DNA from: Lachnospiraceae bacterium
GTDB lineage: Bacteria > Bacillota > Clostridia > Lachnospirales > Lachnospiraceae
Reading direction: 5' to 3'
Length of the DNA: 16,747 bases
Assembly (NCBI GenBank): GCA_022790905.1
Contig: JAAVYC010000029.1
Location: 1 to 16,747, forward strand
Shown: positions 7,586 through 15,313 of the stretch, piece after piece
How positions within the stretch are numbered: position 1 is the stretch's first letter
Layout: every line of letters starts with the position of its first letter
Position numbers and translations under genes: made by a program
Notes under the pieces: model-generated
The model's input: the letters and a program-made list of their open reading frames with translations, nothing else
The model's database searches: none
Told to the model about the DNA's origin: nothing

Positions 7586-8911
7586 TTACTTTCCCAGAAC
7601 TGCTTTTATCATATGTTTACAGCGATATGCTATGGATTTTCTTTTCTGCAGCTCTTTTTCTGCCAACTGATTCACAACACGATCCAAGATCTCTGCCTTT
7701 ATCTCATATGAATATTCTGCCCAAAATTCCAGGCTTTTCATCCCACAAACTTCCTCCAAAACAACATACAACTGTGGGTCATCCTCCAAAAACAAATATC
7801 CTTCTTCAAAAGTATAGCCATTAGAAGAATCCACTATTTTCTCTATCCGCGTTCCATCCTCTGCCTCTATTGTAACAACGGGATTTTTAAGTACCAGCAT
7901 TCCAGCTTCCCCTGGATCAATCCGAAGCGATAACATTTTTTTCGGCAAACTTTCTGTCACTTTTGCCCGATAGGTGCCATCTTCTATTTGCGCCCACAGA
8001 TGGATACTTTCTTTTTCATTATAGCCATTTCCCAAATCAAAAAACAACTGCATCCAGAGCTTTTGTCCGTTCTTTGCTTCTCTTGCATGCATAGGGTTCT
8101 GCTCGATATACTCCACAATCTTAGACGCACTTCCCTCCGGAAGTATCAACGGTTCCAGATCAAGCTTGTCCAAAATTCTGCGCTTATTCTCTTCCCAGAG
8201 TTTTTCTCCGTTCAATGTTTTAGAATTTTCATAATTTCCCCAAATACGATACAGACTCGTCACCTCTGCTTTATTTGCCACGCCGCAGACAAGTGCTGCT
8301 CTCATCAAAAAATCCCAATCTTCCGTCACCTCAAATGTCTCATCAAAGCGGATTTCCATCTCCTGATAAAGTTTTGTTGGAAAAGCCAGAGAATGAATCG
8401 GACAATAATTGACACAGAGCTGACGCACATATTCAAAATCCACGCAGTACTCTTTTTGCAGCTTTCCCTGCGCTGTATAACAGACTTCATCGTAAGGCGT
8501 CATTTCTCTGCTCCACTTCTGCTGCACACAGTAGGTGTGAAGAATTTTCCCTGGATATTCTTTCGCTAGTTCATGAAATGACGCAACCCAGTGCTCAAAA
8601 ACCAGATCATCGTCATCAAACGCCGCCGTATAATTCCCCCTCGCCGCAAGAAACCCTTCATGCAATGGCGCCGTTCTTCCTCCATAAGTCACTGGAAGAA
8701 TCCTAATTCGACTGCTTAGACCGCTCGGCATAGAAGAGACAACTTTTTGAATGCGATCCCTATCTTTTTTCTCCATACAATGTGCCATCAGACAGACCTC
8801 GTAATCCATATCCGTCTGGGCATAGAGACAGAGCAGCGCTTCCATCAGCGCTTCCGGTCGCTTTCCTTGTGTTCTCATAATAATACTCAAAAAAGGTTTC
8901 TTATTTTCCAT
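7586..8911 (-). CDS. Family 2 glycosyltransferase with long C-terminal beta-rich extension
   Basis: The N-terminal 230 residues form a GT2 catalytic domain: FLSIIMRTQGKRP (7-19), YGGRTAPLHEG (76-86), the metal site AAFDDDDLV (96-104) and VTEDWDFLMRA (195-205), where the acidic EDWD matches the acceptor-side motif. The remainder (about 285-410) is predicted beta-rich, beginning LWMQLFFDLGNGYNEKE, and is followed by a basic tail ending MIKAVLGK. This is about 150-200 residues longer than a minimal GT2 enzyme. AAGGAAG lies seven bases before the ATG. It is 27 bp upstream of the phosphotransferase gene and 36 bp after the rhamnosyltransferase-like gene. The extension may bind glycan or a partner; that is a guess. 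Donor unknown. Confidence 0.88.
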   Translation of the reverse strand: MENKKPFLSIIMRTQGKRPEALMEALLCLYAQTDMDYEVCLMAHCMEKKDRDRIQKVVSSMPSGLSSRIRILPVTYGGRTAPLHEGFLAARGNYTAAFDDDDLVFEHWVASFHELAKEYPGKILHTYCVQQKWSREMTPYDEVCYTAQGKLQKEYCVDFEYVRQLCVNYCPIHSLAFPTKLYQEMEIRFDETFEVTEDWDFLMRAALVCGVANKAEVTSLYRIWGNYENSKTLNGEKLWEENKRRILDKLDLEPLILPEGSASKIVEYIEQNPMHAREAKNGQKLWMQLFFDLGNGYNEKESIHLWAQIEDGTYRAKVTESLPKKMLSLRIDPGEAGMLVLKNPVVTIEAEDGTRIEKIVDSSNGYTFEEGYLFLEDDPQLYVVLEEVCGMKSLEFWAEYSYEIKAEILDRVVNQLAEKELQKRKSIAYRCKHMIKAVLGK

Positions 8912-8947
8912 ACGTTTTCTTCCTTAATGCCATGAATGAACTCTTTC

Positions 8948-9844
8948 CTATATAATAAATCTGTGGGCAGAATATCTGCCCTCATCAAAATAACCAATGC
9001 GATGTTCTCTGTCTAACTGTTCTGGGAGATTTCCCTCCCGACGTCTTCTCTCAAAATCCTTAGCAATCTCCTGTAAATCTTCTCTGCCGCTCTCCCGATA
9101 TGCTTTCAATTTCTGTTCTAACAAGTCCTCTCTGGACCATTTATATGCCATAAAAAGTGAGGCTTGCGCCGAATAATAAATCTCTGCCTGTGACGGTAGC
9201 CACGCGCCTTTTGATGATAATCTTTTGGCATGATATACCAGTGCTGCTGGCTGATAAATCAACTTATATCCTTTCATACGGATACGCCACGCCAAATCCA
9301 CATCGTCACAATACATAAAAAAAGATTCCTGGTCATAATAATCCACTTTCCAAAACACTTCTGTGCGCACCATCGTGCACGCGCCGGTCGTCCAAGGGGT
9401 CTCAAACGTCTCCGGATCATATTCCTTGGCATGTTCGATCGGAATCTGCCTTGCCTCCACCATAGCAACGATCGGATCCTCAAACGGCCGCAAAATATGC
9501 TCAAAAAAATTCGGCGCTAAAATCACATCAGGATTCATAATGAAAATATACTCTGTATCCGCTCCTTTGGCAAGTTCATTCTGCCCTTTCGCCGAACCGG
9601 AATTATATCCGAAAAAGCGATAACGAAAATCAAAATCTGCCGCAAAATCACCTGCGATCGCTTCAACTTCTTCCTTCGTATAGAGCGGTTTTTCGGAAGA
9701 ATCCCCGTAAGACAATACGATTTTCAGATCACATCCGTTCCCTTTTGCAACCCTTACCGCATTCGCAACCGATTCAAGCGTTTTTTTAATCCCACTTTTT
9801 TCATTATCATATAGAACTGACTGTATCTGTATTCTGATTGTCAT
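8948..9844 (-). CDS. Family 2 glycosyltransferase, rhamnosyltransferase-like
   Basis: I start this protein at the ATG at 9844, giving 298 residues beginning MTIRIQIQSVLYDN. This ATG overlaps the upstream TGA as ATGA and has GGAG upstream, whereas an in-frame ATG at 9886 adds 14 residues (MEIIPEISKLERKK) that do not belong to the fold. Motifs: NSGSAKGQNELAKG (81-94), the metal site IMNPDV (102-107), TTGACTMVR (152-160), FFMYCDDVDLAWRIRMKGYK (175-194) and a conserved VYH (203-205). These match WbbL/RfbF-like rhamnosyltransferases, which use dTDP-L-rhamnose on polyprenyl-linked acceptors. The presence of rfbC in the same operon agrees. The C-terminal third (about 225-298) is charged and helical. 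Confidence 0.9.
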   Translation of the reverse strand: MTIRIQIQSVLYDNEKSGIKKTLESVANAVRVAKGNGCDLKIVLSYGDSSEKPLYTKEEVEAIAGDFAADFDFRYRFFGYNSGSAKGQNELAKGADTEYIFIMNPDVILAPNFFEHILRPFEDPIVAMVEARQIPIEHAKEYDPETFETPWTTGACTMVRTEVFWKVDYYDQESFFMYCDDVDLAWRIRMKGYKLIYQPAALVYHAKRLSSKGAWLPSQAEIYYSAQASLFMAYKWSREDLLEQKLKAYRESGREDLQEIAKDFERRRREGNLPEQLDREHRIGYFDEGRYSAHRFII

Positions 9845-11238
9845 TTTCTTTCTCTCCAATTTCGATATTTCCGGTATAATCTCCAAATTTTTGTATGTTC
9901 CATCTGATCAATTTGCTCTCTCAACTGTATGATCTCTCTATCTTTTTTTTCCAGCAACTCCTTTACCACATTGACAGGTTTTCCAAATTCCAAATACATC
10001 TCATCTAATGTGTGATAATTACGACTCACATATTGTTGAAAATGCAGCTCCATTTTTTTATAGACCTCTCGGTCCTTTTCAGAAATCCCATAGATTTCAT
10101 ATGGATTGAAACCAGCTTTTTCTCCGGATTCTTTTTCCAAAAAAGATTGGAATGTGCGGTAAATCACAAAATCTACTGGAATCGGAAAGTCAAACGTCCA
10201 CTCATAATCAATCACATTCCAGTTTCTATCTAAAATAATATTGCGAAAAATCAGATCGATATCTGTCACTTGCATAGACAGAGCACAGTCAAATTCCATT
10301 TCTGTTCCAAAAATTTCTCCAAATTCTTTCGTCATCTCGAATGGACGATCTGCCATAGCTAACAGAGAGTGGACAAACCTCTGTATCATAGCAATTGCCT
10401 GCTCCTTCTCCCCCTTTTGAAGCAGTCCTTTCAATTCTTCATCCAGCGTTTTTCCCTCTAAAAATTCAAATGTCAATCCGTCTCCAAACTTTTGACATTG
10501 ATTCATACGAAAATCCGTATCTGCCATCACATCTTCTAATTTCTCATAGCACCGAAAAATGTCTTCACAGTGTTTTTTTGCCTTTTCTGTCATAGGCTTT
10601 TTTGTGACAATATATCCTTTCGCCTTTTTCCAGATTTCTGTCTTCATCTGAAATTCCGGCGCCCTGTCATTGGCATATTGCACAAAAATCGGAAATTCTC
10701 CCATCTCCTCTTTTTCCGCCACGAGCAGATAGGAATTAGAAAATATTGGAAATTGCTCCTCTTCTATAATGCGGTCAAACAATTCCTCCTCATCGCGGAA
10801 CAACATGATTTCTCTCTCAAAATTGCGCATTCTATTATTTCGAAGTTCTCCCTTTTTCGGCAAATAGTCATCGGAATAAATTTTCATCGGATAATCGCAA
10901 TTTGGATAGGGATAATATACACGGATATGTGTAAATCCCATCTGATCGAAAAGCTTTTGTATCTCTTTGCCCAAGACTTTTGGAAAATTCCCATCGCGAT
11001 TCCAAATATGCACACCCAAAGGATTAGAGTATGCCAGGATTACTCGCTTTCGGTTTTTCATATTTTCCTGTAAATATTCTATAATATTTTCCCACTCCAT
11101 ATCTGATGGAATCTCCCAAAAAAAATCCTCTTCTTCCAAGCAGAGCCACTCTGAGAGATTTTTTCGGATATGGGATTTTTCATATAAAATCTGATCGTCT
11201 TTTTGTTCAAAAATCTGTTGATTTGTTATCCATTCCAT
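9841..11238 (-). CDS. Kinase-like (APH-fold) protein with methyltransferase remnant and C-terminal coiled coil
   Basis: This 465-residue soluble protein resembles the C-terminal part of large methyltransferase-kinase proteins of clostridial polysaccharide loci. Residues 64-175 (ILAYSNPLGVHIW, YYPYPNCDYP, IYSDDYLPKKGE, FSNSYLLV) match the end of the SAM-methyltransferase module, but no SAM-binding glycine-rich loop is present. Residues about 200-400 look like an aminoglycoside-phosphotransferase-type fold: FEFLEGKTLDEEL (257-269), the catalytic-loop analogue TDIDLIFRNIIL (325-336; D328, N333) and a metal-binding VIDYEW (342-347). Residues about 420-465 form a charged coiled coil ending in a basic tail, as in many proteins of these loci. 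It may phosphorylate a sugar or terminate chains; that is inference. It starts 8 bp after the membrane-protein ORF. Confidence 0.75.
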   Translation of the reverse strand: MEWITNQQIFEQKDDQILYEKSHIRKNLSEWLCLEEEDFFWEIPSDMEWENIIEYLQENMKNRKRVILAYSNPLGVHIWNRDGNFPKVLGKEIQKLFDQMGFTHIRVYYPYPNCDYPMKIYSDDYLPKKGELRNNRMRNFEREIMLFRDEEELFDRIIEEEQFPIFSNSYLLVAEKEEMGEFPIFVQYANDRAPEFQMKTEIWKKAKGYIVTKKPMTEKAKKHCEDIFRCYEKLEDVMADTDFRMNQCQKFGDGLTFEFLEGKTLDEELKGLLQKGEKEQAIAMIQRFVHSLLAMADRPFEMTKEFGEIFGTEMEFDCALSMQVTDIDLIFRNIILDRNWNVIDYEWTFDFPIPVDFVIYRTFQSFLEKESGEKAGFNPYEIYGISEKDREVYKKMELHFQQYVSRNYHTLDEMYLEFGKPVNVVKELLEKKDREIIQLREQIDQMEHTKIWRLYRKYRNWRERK

Positions 11239-11246
11239 CCTATGGT

Positions 11247-12044
11247 CTACTCCATATTTTCACAATAATACACACTATAACCGTCCACATTTCCCAAAAA
11301 CGCATAGCCTTCGCGTTCTAATTCTTCTATCCCTATTTCAGCCGGATACACAAAATAATTGCTATGCTCTTTTTTTAGCAGTGAAATCATTTTTTCCCAC
11401 TCGATACTACCACTCGTCATCATCTCATAAATCTGAGTCCTTCGCTTTCCAAGCTTTTGTCCTGTAAGAGCATTTCTTCCATAAGGCATCTGAATGCTGG
11501 CATCATACTGCCTGATATAACAGAGCAACTCATTCGGCACTGTTACTTTCACTGTTTCCCCCTCTTTCCTGTTCTCTTTTATAAAATCACAGAGATCAAT
11601 GGCTTCTTGCGGAAGTTTATACTCATTTTCCGCCGGATAAAAATTCTCCTGTGTATAAACCGGCTTGCCCGTAATGACAATCATTACGACTGCCATACAC
11701 AAAAATAAAAGAAACTGCTTTTTTCCCTCCGTCTGAAACAGCCACAGCACCAGGACATAGCCAATCACAATGATAAACGGAAGCATCCAAAACATTCTCC
11801 AATAGACCGCCTCGCCAATACAATATTCCATAATTATATAAGCGCTCATCGGGAAAACATAGACCATCGCAAATGCAAAACTATAGCCTAAGATTAGGTT
11901 CCTGGTCTTTTCTTCTCCCTTCTTTTTCACGGCAAAAAGATATAAAAGCGTGGCAAAAAAGAGTGCTAGATGCATTCCCACTCCATTAAATCCCCAAAAA
12001 TGTGCGATAGCGATCTGAACAACATTTTTCATAAATTCTAACAT
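11247..12044 (-). CDS. Membrane protein, probable C-terminal half of a split GT-C-like/DUF6077-like gene
   Basis: The 265-residue ORF has hydrophobic segments at about 4-16, 22-38, 50-72, 82-102 and 109-125, then a soluble domain (about 127-265). The block YWRMFWMLP (81-89) resembles the conserved segment in the second half of DUF6077-type membrane proteins of polysaccharide loci. The soluble part contains LPQEAIDLCDFIKENRKEGE and ends GNVDGYSVYYCENME. GGAG lies six bases before the ATG, so it may be translated on its own. However, it is in the same frame as the preceding ORF (12132-13166), 29 codons apart, and the readable codons just before its start (GSSEKTEKI) look like ordinary protein. 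I read the two as halves of one ancestral gene. The family assignment is from memory and is moderate. Confidence 0.7.
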   Translation of the reverse strand: MLEFMKNVVQIAIAHFWGFNGVGMHLALFFATLLYLFAVKKKGEEKTRNLILGYSFAFAMVYVFPMSAYIIMEYCIGEAVYWRMFWMLPFIIVIGYVLVLWLFQTEGKKQFLLFLCMAVVMIVITGKPVYTQENFYPAENEYKLPQEAIDLCDFIKENRKEGETVKVTVPNELLCYIRQYDASIQMPYGRNALTGQKLGKRRTQIYEMMTSGSIEWEKMISLLKKEHSNYFVYPAEIGIEELEREGYAFLGNVDGYSVYYCENME

Positions 12045-12131
12045 GATCTTCTCCGTTTTCTCGCTAGATCCAAGCTAGTCATATACATTCCACCTGCCCT
12101 GACAATCCACTGCCATATTTGTATCTAATCA
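12045..12131 (-). other. 29-codon gap with in-frame stops between the two membrane-protein ORFs
   Basis: The gap is exactly 87 bases, so the two flanking ORFs are in the same frame. Including the stop that ends the upstream ORF, that frame meets TGA, TGA and later TAG before re-opening into GSSEKTEKI and the second ORF. A shifted frame in the first part of the gap reads IRYKYGSGLSGQVE without stops, which suggests decay of former coding sequence. No promoter or hairpin was seen here. Confidence 0.6.
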
Positions 12132-13166
12132 TCACATCAACAGATATACAATTGCCAAAGCCGCATTAGGGGTACAACAAAGCGCCGTAAAAATCGCTTC
12201 CCGAACTCTTCTCTTAGAAACTGCACCCCAGATTCCAAATAATCCCATGCTGATCGCCCCTAATATAATTCCCATCGAAGACACCATACAGCAGGAAAGC
12301 ATCAGTATCAGACAAAACAACCAGTCTCTGAGTCTCGCCTTTTCCAAGAATAGACGCATTGCCAGATAAAAACAAGCGGGAAGTAACACTGAGGCGAGAA
12401 TTGCTTTTCCCTGCCAGATTCGCACCAGATACACCATTCCCTGCGGATGTCTCGTATATGCTGAAAACATCTGGATCATCGTACAAAAGAGTAAAAAGTA
12501 CCCCGTCTTTTTCAAATCTTGTTGAAACAATCTCATGCCAATCAGATAATAGACAAAAAATGCCGCCGTAATCATTATAACCGGCAAAACGGTATGTGCA
12601 AATATCGTCGGATGGATCCGAAATACTTTACTCACAAACGCGTTCCAGACTGGAAACGGCGACAGAACATATCGCGTCGGAAAACTATGGTAAACATCTC
12701 CACTATAAGGATTTATTACAAACATAGAGTCCTCTTCGAGCGTCGTTACCGCCGTCGCCACATAAAATGCATCGTCATCATCAATATGCGCAAACTTCAC
12801 ATACATAAGCATCTCAAAAACAACGAACAATAATACGATGATAAAAACAATCGGTAGTTTCTTTCGCTCCTGTTCTCGACTTTTTCCAAAAAACTCTTTT
12901 AGCCTCTTCCTATTTAAGATCAAAGAACAACTGCAGAGCAAAACGAGAAGTGAGCCGTAGAGCCCTGCAAATATATGGAACTTCTGATAGCTAAAAATAC
13001 ATGGAATAACAAGTATCTCAAAGATTGCAAAAGCCAAAAATAATCCAGCCACAAAGTTCAATGCTATGCTATTTTCTTCCTCCTGCCAACACGTATAAAG
13101 CATGCCAAGCAGCTCCAATACCACAAAAACCACTGCACATATCAGCAGCATTTTTCCATAAATCAT
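12132..13166 (-). CDS. Polytopic membrane protein, probable N-terminal half of a split GT-C-like/DUF6077-like gene
   Basis: The 344-residue ORF carries about eight hydrophobic segments (roughly 5-25, 35-58, 65-83, 103-123, 187-208, 221-236, 256-271, 281-312) with an acidic loop HIDDDDAFYVATA (127-139), a block RYVLSPFPVW (165-174) and VRIWQGKA (248-255). An acidic D/E motif after the first membrane block is typical of GT-C glycosyltransferases that use lipid-phosphate sugars, so an extracytoplasmic sugar-transfer role is possible. The ORF ends inside a hydrophobic helix (AALAIVYLLM, then TGA), which suggests truncation, and similar sequence resumes 29 codons later in the same frame. The start codon directly follows the TAA of the ABC ATPase gene. 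It could be an authentic two-subunit arrangement, but a recent split is my preferred reading. Confidence 0.75.
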   Translation of the reverse strand: MIYGKMLLICAVVFVVLELLGMLYTCWQEEENSIALNFVAGLFLAFAIFEILVIPCIFSYQKFHIFAGLYGSLLVLLCSCSLILNRKRLKEFFGKSREQERKKLPIVFIIVLLFVVFEMLMYVKFAHIDDDDAFYVATAVTTLEEDSMFVINPYSGDVYHSFPTRYVLSPFPVWNAFVSKVFRIHPTIFAHTVLPVIMITAAFFVYYLIGMRLFQQDLKKTGYFLLFCTMIQMFSAYTRHPQGMVYLVRIWQGKAILASVLLPACFYLAMRLFLEKARLRDWLFCLILMLSCCMVSSMGIILGAISMGLFGIWGAVSKRRVREAIFTALCCTPNAALAIVYLLM

Positions 13167-14432
13167 TTATAGTCTCTCCACTGTCGTTGTAGAATTCATA
13201 TCGTAGAACCCTACCGTATCTTTATCGGAAATCACCGTCACACTGCACACATCGTACAGACGGTGATAGACCTGAAATTCTCCTGCCGCGTCAAAACCAG
13301 TACAGCTGACAGACAGAAGATATTCGCCGCCCTGCAAATACATCTCCTGTTCAAACGTCGCGACCATAACATCTCCTCTGCGGACAATTCCAGTGTCAAT
13401 CTTTTCGATCATTGTATTACTGCCTGTGACATCGACACCTTTAATCGTTTTAAACGTAAAAGTAAAAATCGGGTTTTGCAGCTCCTCATGAAATTCCACT
13501 TTCGATTTGATCTGAAAACGATTCCCTTTGAAAATAGAACTGCTAAGCTCCCCATCTTCATCAACTAGCGCAAAATCAATGATCGTTGCCGCTCCATTTC
13601 CATATTCCGTGCAGGATGGATTTAACTCATAATGGGATCTCCAGCTCCCTGTCTCACGACCATCCTTTGAGATTTCCTGCACACTGATCTTTTCCGCTGG
13701 TTTCGCAAGAATCTTTTTGTAGAGATTGATCATCTCCTTTGGATTTCCCTCCGCTATTTTATCTCCTTTATTGAGCAGAATAACCCGATCACAATAGCGG
13801 TTAATACTTCCAAGATCATGGCTTACAAAAATAATCGTCTTTCCAAGCTGTTTAAATTCCTCAAATTTTTTATAACATTTGTTCTGAAAAAATACATCCC
13901 CCACGGAAAGTGCTTCATCCACAATCAAAATCTCTGGATCAATATTAATGGCAACGGCAAAAGCCAGCCGCACAAACATGCCGCTGGAATAAGTCTTGAC
14001 CGGCTGATAAACAAATTCCCCGATATCGGCAAATTCCAGTATCGCATCCAATCTGCTGTCAATCTCTTCTTTTGTAAAACCAATCATAGAACCGTTCAAA
14101 TAAACATTTTCAATTCCCGTATACTCCATATTAAAACCGGCACCCAATTCCAAAAGAGCAGAGATTCTTCCTTCGATCTTTACCTCTCCTCCTGTCGGTG
14201 TCACAATTCCGGTAATAATTTTTAAAATAGTAGACTTGCCGGAACCATTTGTCCCGATAATTCCGATTGTCTCCCCCTTTTTGACCTCAAAACTGACATT
14301 TTTTAACGCATGGTGCTCTTTATAGCGTTTTTTATGGCTAAATCCCAGAGCATCCACAATACGATCTGCCCGCTTATCATAGAGCTTGTATATTTTACTG
14401 ACATCCTTTACACAAATTGCACAATCATTCAT
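13167..14432 (-). CDS. ABC transporter ATPase for polysaccharide export, with C-terminal Wzt-like domain
   Basis: Residues 1-240 form an ABC ATPase: Walker A GTNGSGKST (60-68), signature TYSSGM (147-152), Walker B EILIVDEAL (167-175) and the H-loop SHD (204-206). YGNGAATIIDFALVDEDGE (277-295) opens a C-terminal beta-sandwich of about 140 residues with FKTIKGVDVTGSNT (327-340) and GGEYLLSVSC (368-377), the pattern of Wzt C-terminal domains. In Gram-negative O-antigen systems that domain recognises the finished chain end. The protein powers export of lipid-linked glycan across the cytoplasmic membrane together with the permease encoded 13 bp upstream. TagH-type ATPases are the alternative family name, but the glycan-binding-like C-terminus favours the Wzt/RgpD type. 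Confidence 0.95.
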   Translation of the reverse strand: MNDCAICVKDVSKIYKLYDKRADRIVDALGFSHKKRYKEHHALKNVSFEVKKGETIGIIGTNGSGKSTILKIITGIVTPTGGEVKIEGRISALLELGAGFNMEYTGIENVYLNGSMIGFTKEEIDSRLDAILEFADIGEFVYQPVKTYSSGMFVRLAFAVAINIDPEILIVDEALSVGDVFFQNKCYKKFEEFKQLGKTIIFVSHDLGSINRYCDRVILLNKGDKIAEGNPKEMINLYKKILAKPAEKISVQEISKDGRETGSWRSHYELNPSCTEYGNGAATIIDFALVDEDGELSSSIFKGNRFQIKSKVEFHEELQNPIFTFTFKTIKGVDVTGSNTMIEKIDTGIVRRGDVMVATFEQEMYLQGGEYLLSVSCTGFDAAGEFQVYHRLYDVCSVTVISDKDTVGFYDMNSTTTVERL

Positions 14433-14445
14433 TCTCTAATCCTCT

Positions 14446-15285
14446 CTATAATACATCGGCAAAATGCGGTTTCAACTTTCCAAATATCCATTTGCCAATC
14501 AAAAGCATCGCGAGCGCAAAAACCCAAAAATAACAAGTCATCTCTGGATATTCCCAGAAACCAACCTTATTGATCAAAGCATCGCGATATCCCTGTACGA
14601 TATAAAACATGGGATTGAGCTTTAGCAGTCTCATAATCACAGGACTAAAATGAATACTCTCATAATTCCACATAATCGGAGTCATCCAGATTCCAATCTG
14701 CAAAAAAATACCTACAATCTGACTTAGATCACGAAAAAATACCACGATTGGACTCGTGATATAGATTAGACCGCATACCAACACCGCCATACAGAAAGTA
14801 TAGTAAACAACCTGCAGAGCATATAAATCTGGAAAATACCCATAACAGGCATACAAAAAAATAGCAAAACATACAAAAAACAAATGCACAAACGAAGCGG
14901 AAAGCACTTTCACCAAAGGCAGAATATCAATCCGAAAAACCACCTTTTTTACCAGATAATCATAATCAATCAAAGTATTTGTTCCACTGTTCCATGCCTC
15001 AGAAAAGAAAAACCATGGCACCAGACCCGCGATCAGCCATAGCACAAAGGGAGCTGTAATTCCATCTTTACCAATCTGGCTCCCATGCCCAAGCGCCTTT
15101 TCAAAAACAAACCAGTAAACCATAACCGTAATCACCGGTTGAATAAACGCCCAGATCACGCCTAAATAGGAGCCGGCAAATTTCCTTTTGAAATCGTCTT
15201 TTGCCAGCTTTCCCAAGAGCTTTCTTGTCTTCCTACGTTCTTCTTTCTTCTCTGTTATATTTTCTTTTATATTTTCTCTCATCAT
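14446..15285 (-). CDS. ABC-2 type polysaccharide export permease (Wzm/TagG/RgpC-like)
   Basis: The 279-residue protein has a basic N-terminus, the characteristic amphipathic entry FAGSYLGVIWAFIQP (35-49), then about six membrane segments (TVMVYWFVFE, FVLWLIAGLVPWFFF, LVKVLSASFVHLFF, VYYTFCMAVLVCGLIY, IVGIFLQIGIWMTP, CYFWVFALAMLLIG) and the late LNPMFYIVQGYRDAL block. This is the ABC-2 permease fold of Wzm, TagG and RgpC, forming the channel for lipid-linked polysaccharide. It is encoded directly before its ATPase. Two ATG codons stand in tandem (15285 and 15282), and only a weak GAG-containing ribosome site precedes them, so the exact start is uncertain by one codon and initiation may be weak. 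Confidence 0.95.
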   Translation of the reverse strand: MMRENIKENITEKKEERRKTRKLLGKLAKDDFKRKFAGSYLGVIWAFIQPVITVMVYWFVFEKALGHGSQIGKDGITAPFVLWLIAGLVPWFFFSEAWNSGTNTLIDYDYLVKKVVFRIDILPLVKVLSASFVHLFFVCFAIFLYACYGYFPDLYALQVVYYTFCMAVLVCGLIYITSPIVVFFRDLSQIVGIFLQIGIWMTPIMWNYESIHFSPVIMRLLKLNPMFYIVQGYRDALINKVGFWEYPEMTCYFWVFALAMLLIGKWIFGKLKPHFADVL

Positions 15286-15313
15286 ATTTATTGCTCAAAT
15301 AAGAACATTCCTT

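Noticed and set aside
7988..8569. Plus-strand open frame of 193 codons
   Set aside because: It lies wholly antisense to the GT2 gene at 7586-8911, whose motifs are clear. The translation has no recognisable motif and no ribosome site in a sensible place.
8940..8960. TATATAATAAA-like stretch at the end of the rhamnosyltransferase-like gene, considered as a promoter
   Set aside because: The bases encode the protein's last residues and stop, and no acceptable -35 stands at the right distance on the minus strand.
9845..9886. Longer N-terminus for the rhamnosyltransferase-like protein starting at 9886
   Set aside because: The added 14 residues overlap the coiled-coil tail region of the upstream gene, and the ATGA overlap with GGAG upstream supports the start at 9844.
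10570..11073. Plus-strand open frame of 167 codons
   Set aside because: Antisense to the kinase-like gene, rich in Phe, Ile and His as expected from the complement of Lys/Glu-rich coding sequence. No family signature.
13818..14225. Plus-strand open frame of 135 codons
   Set aside because: Antisense to the ABC ATPase, covering its Walker and signature motifs, which are certainly the real coding frame.
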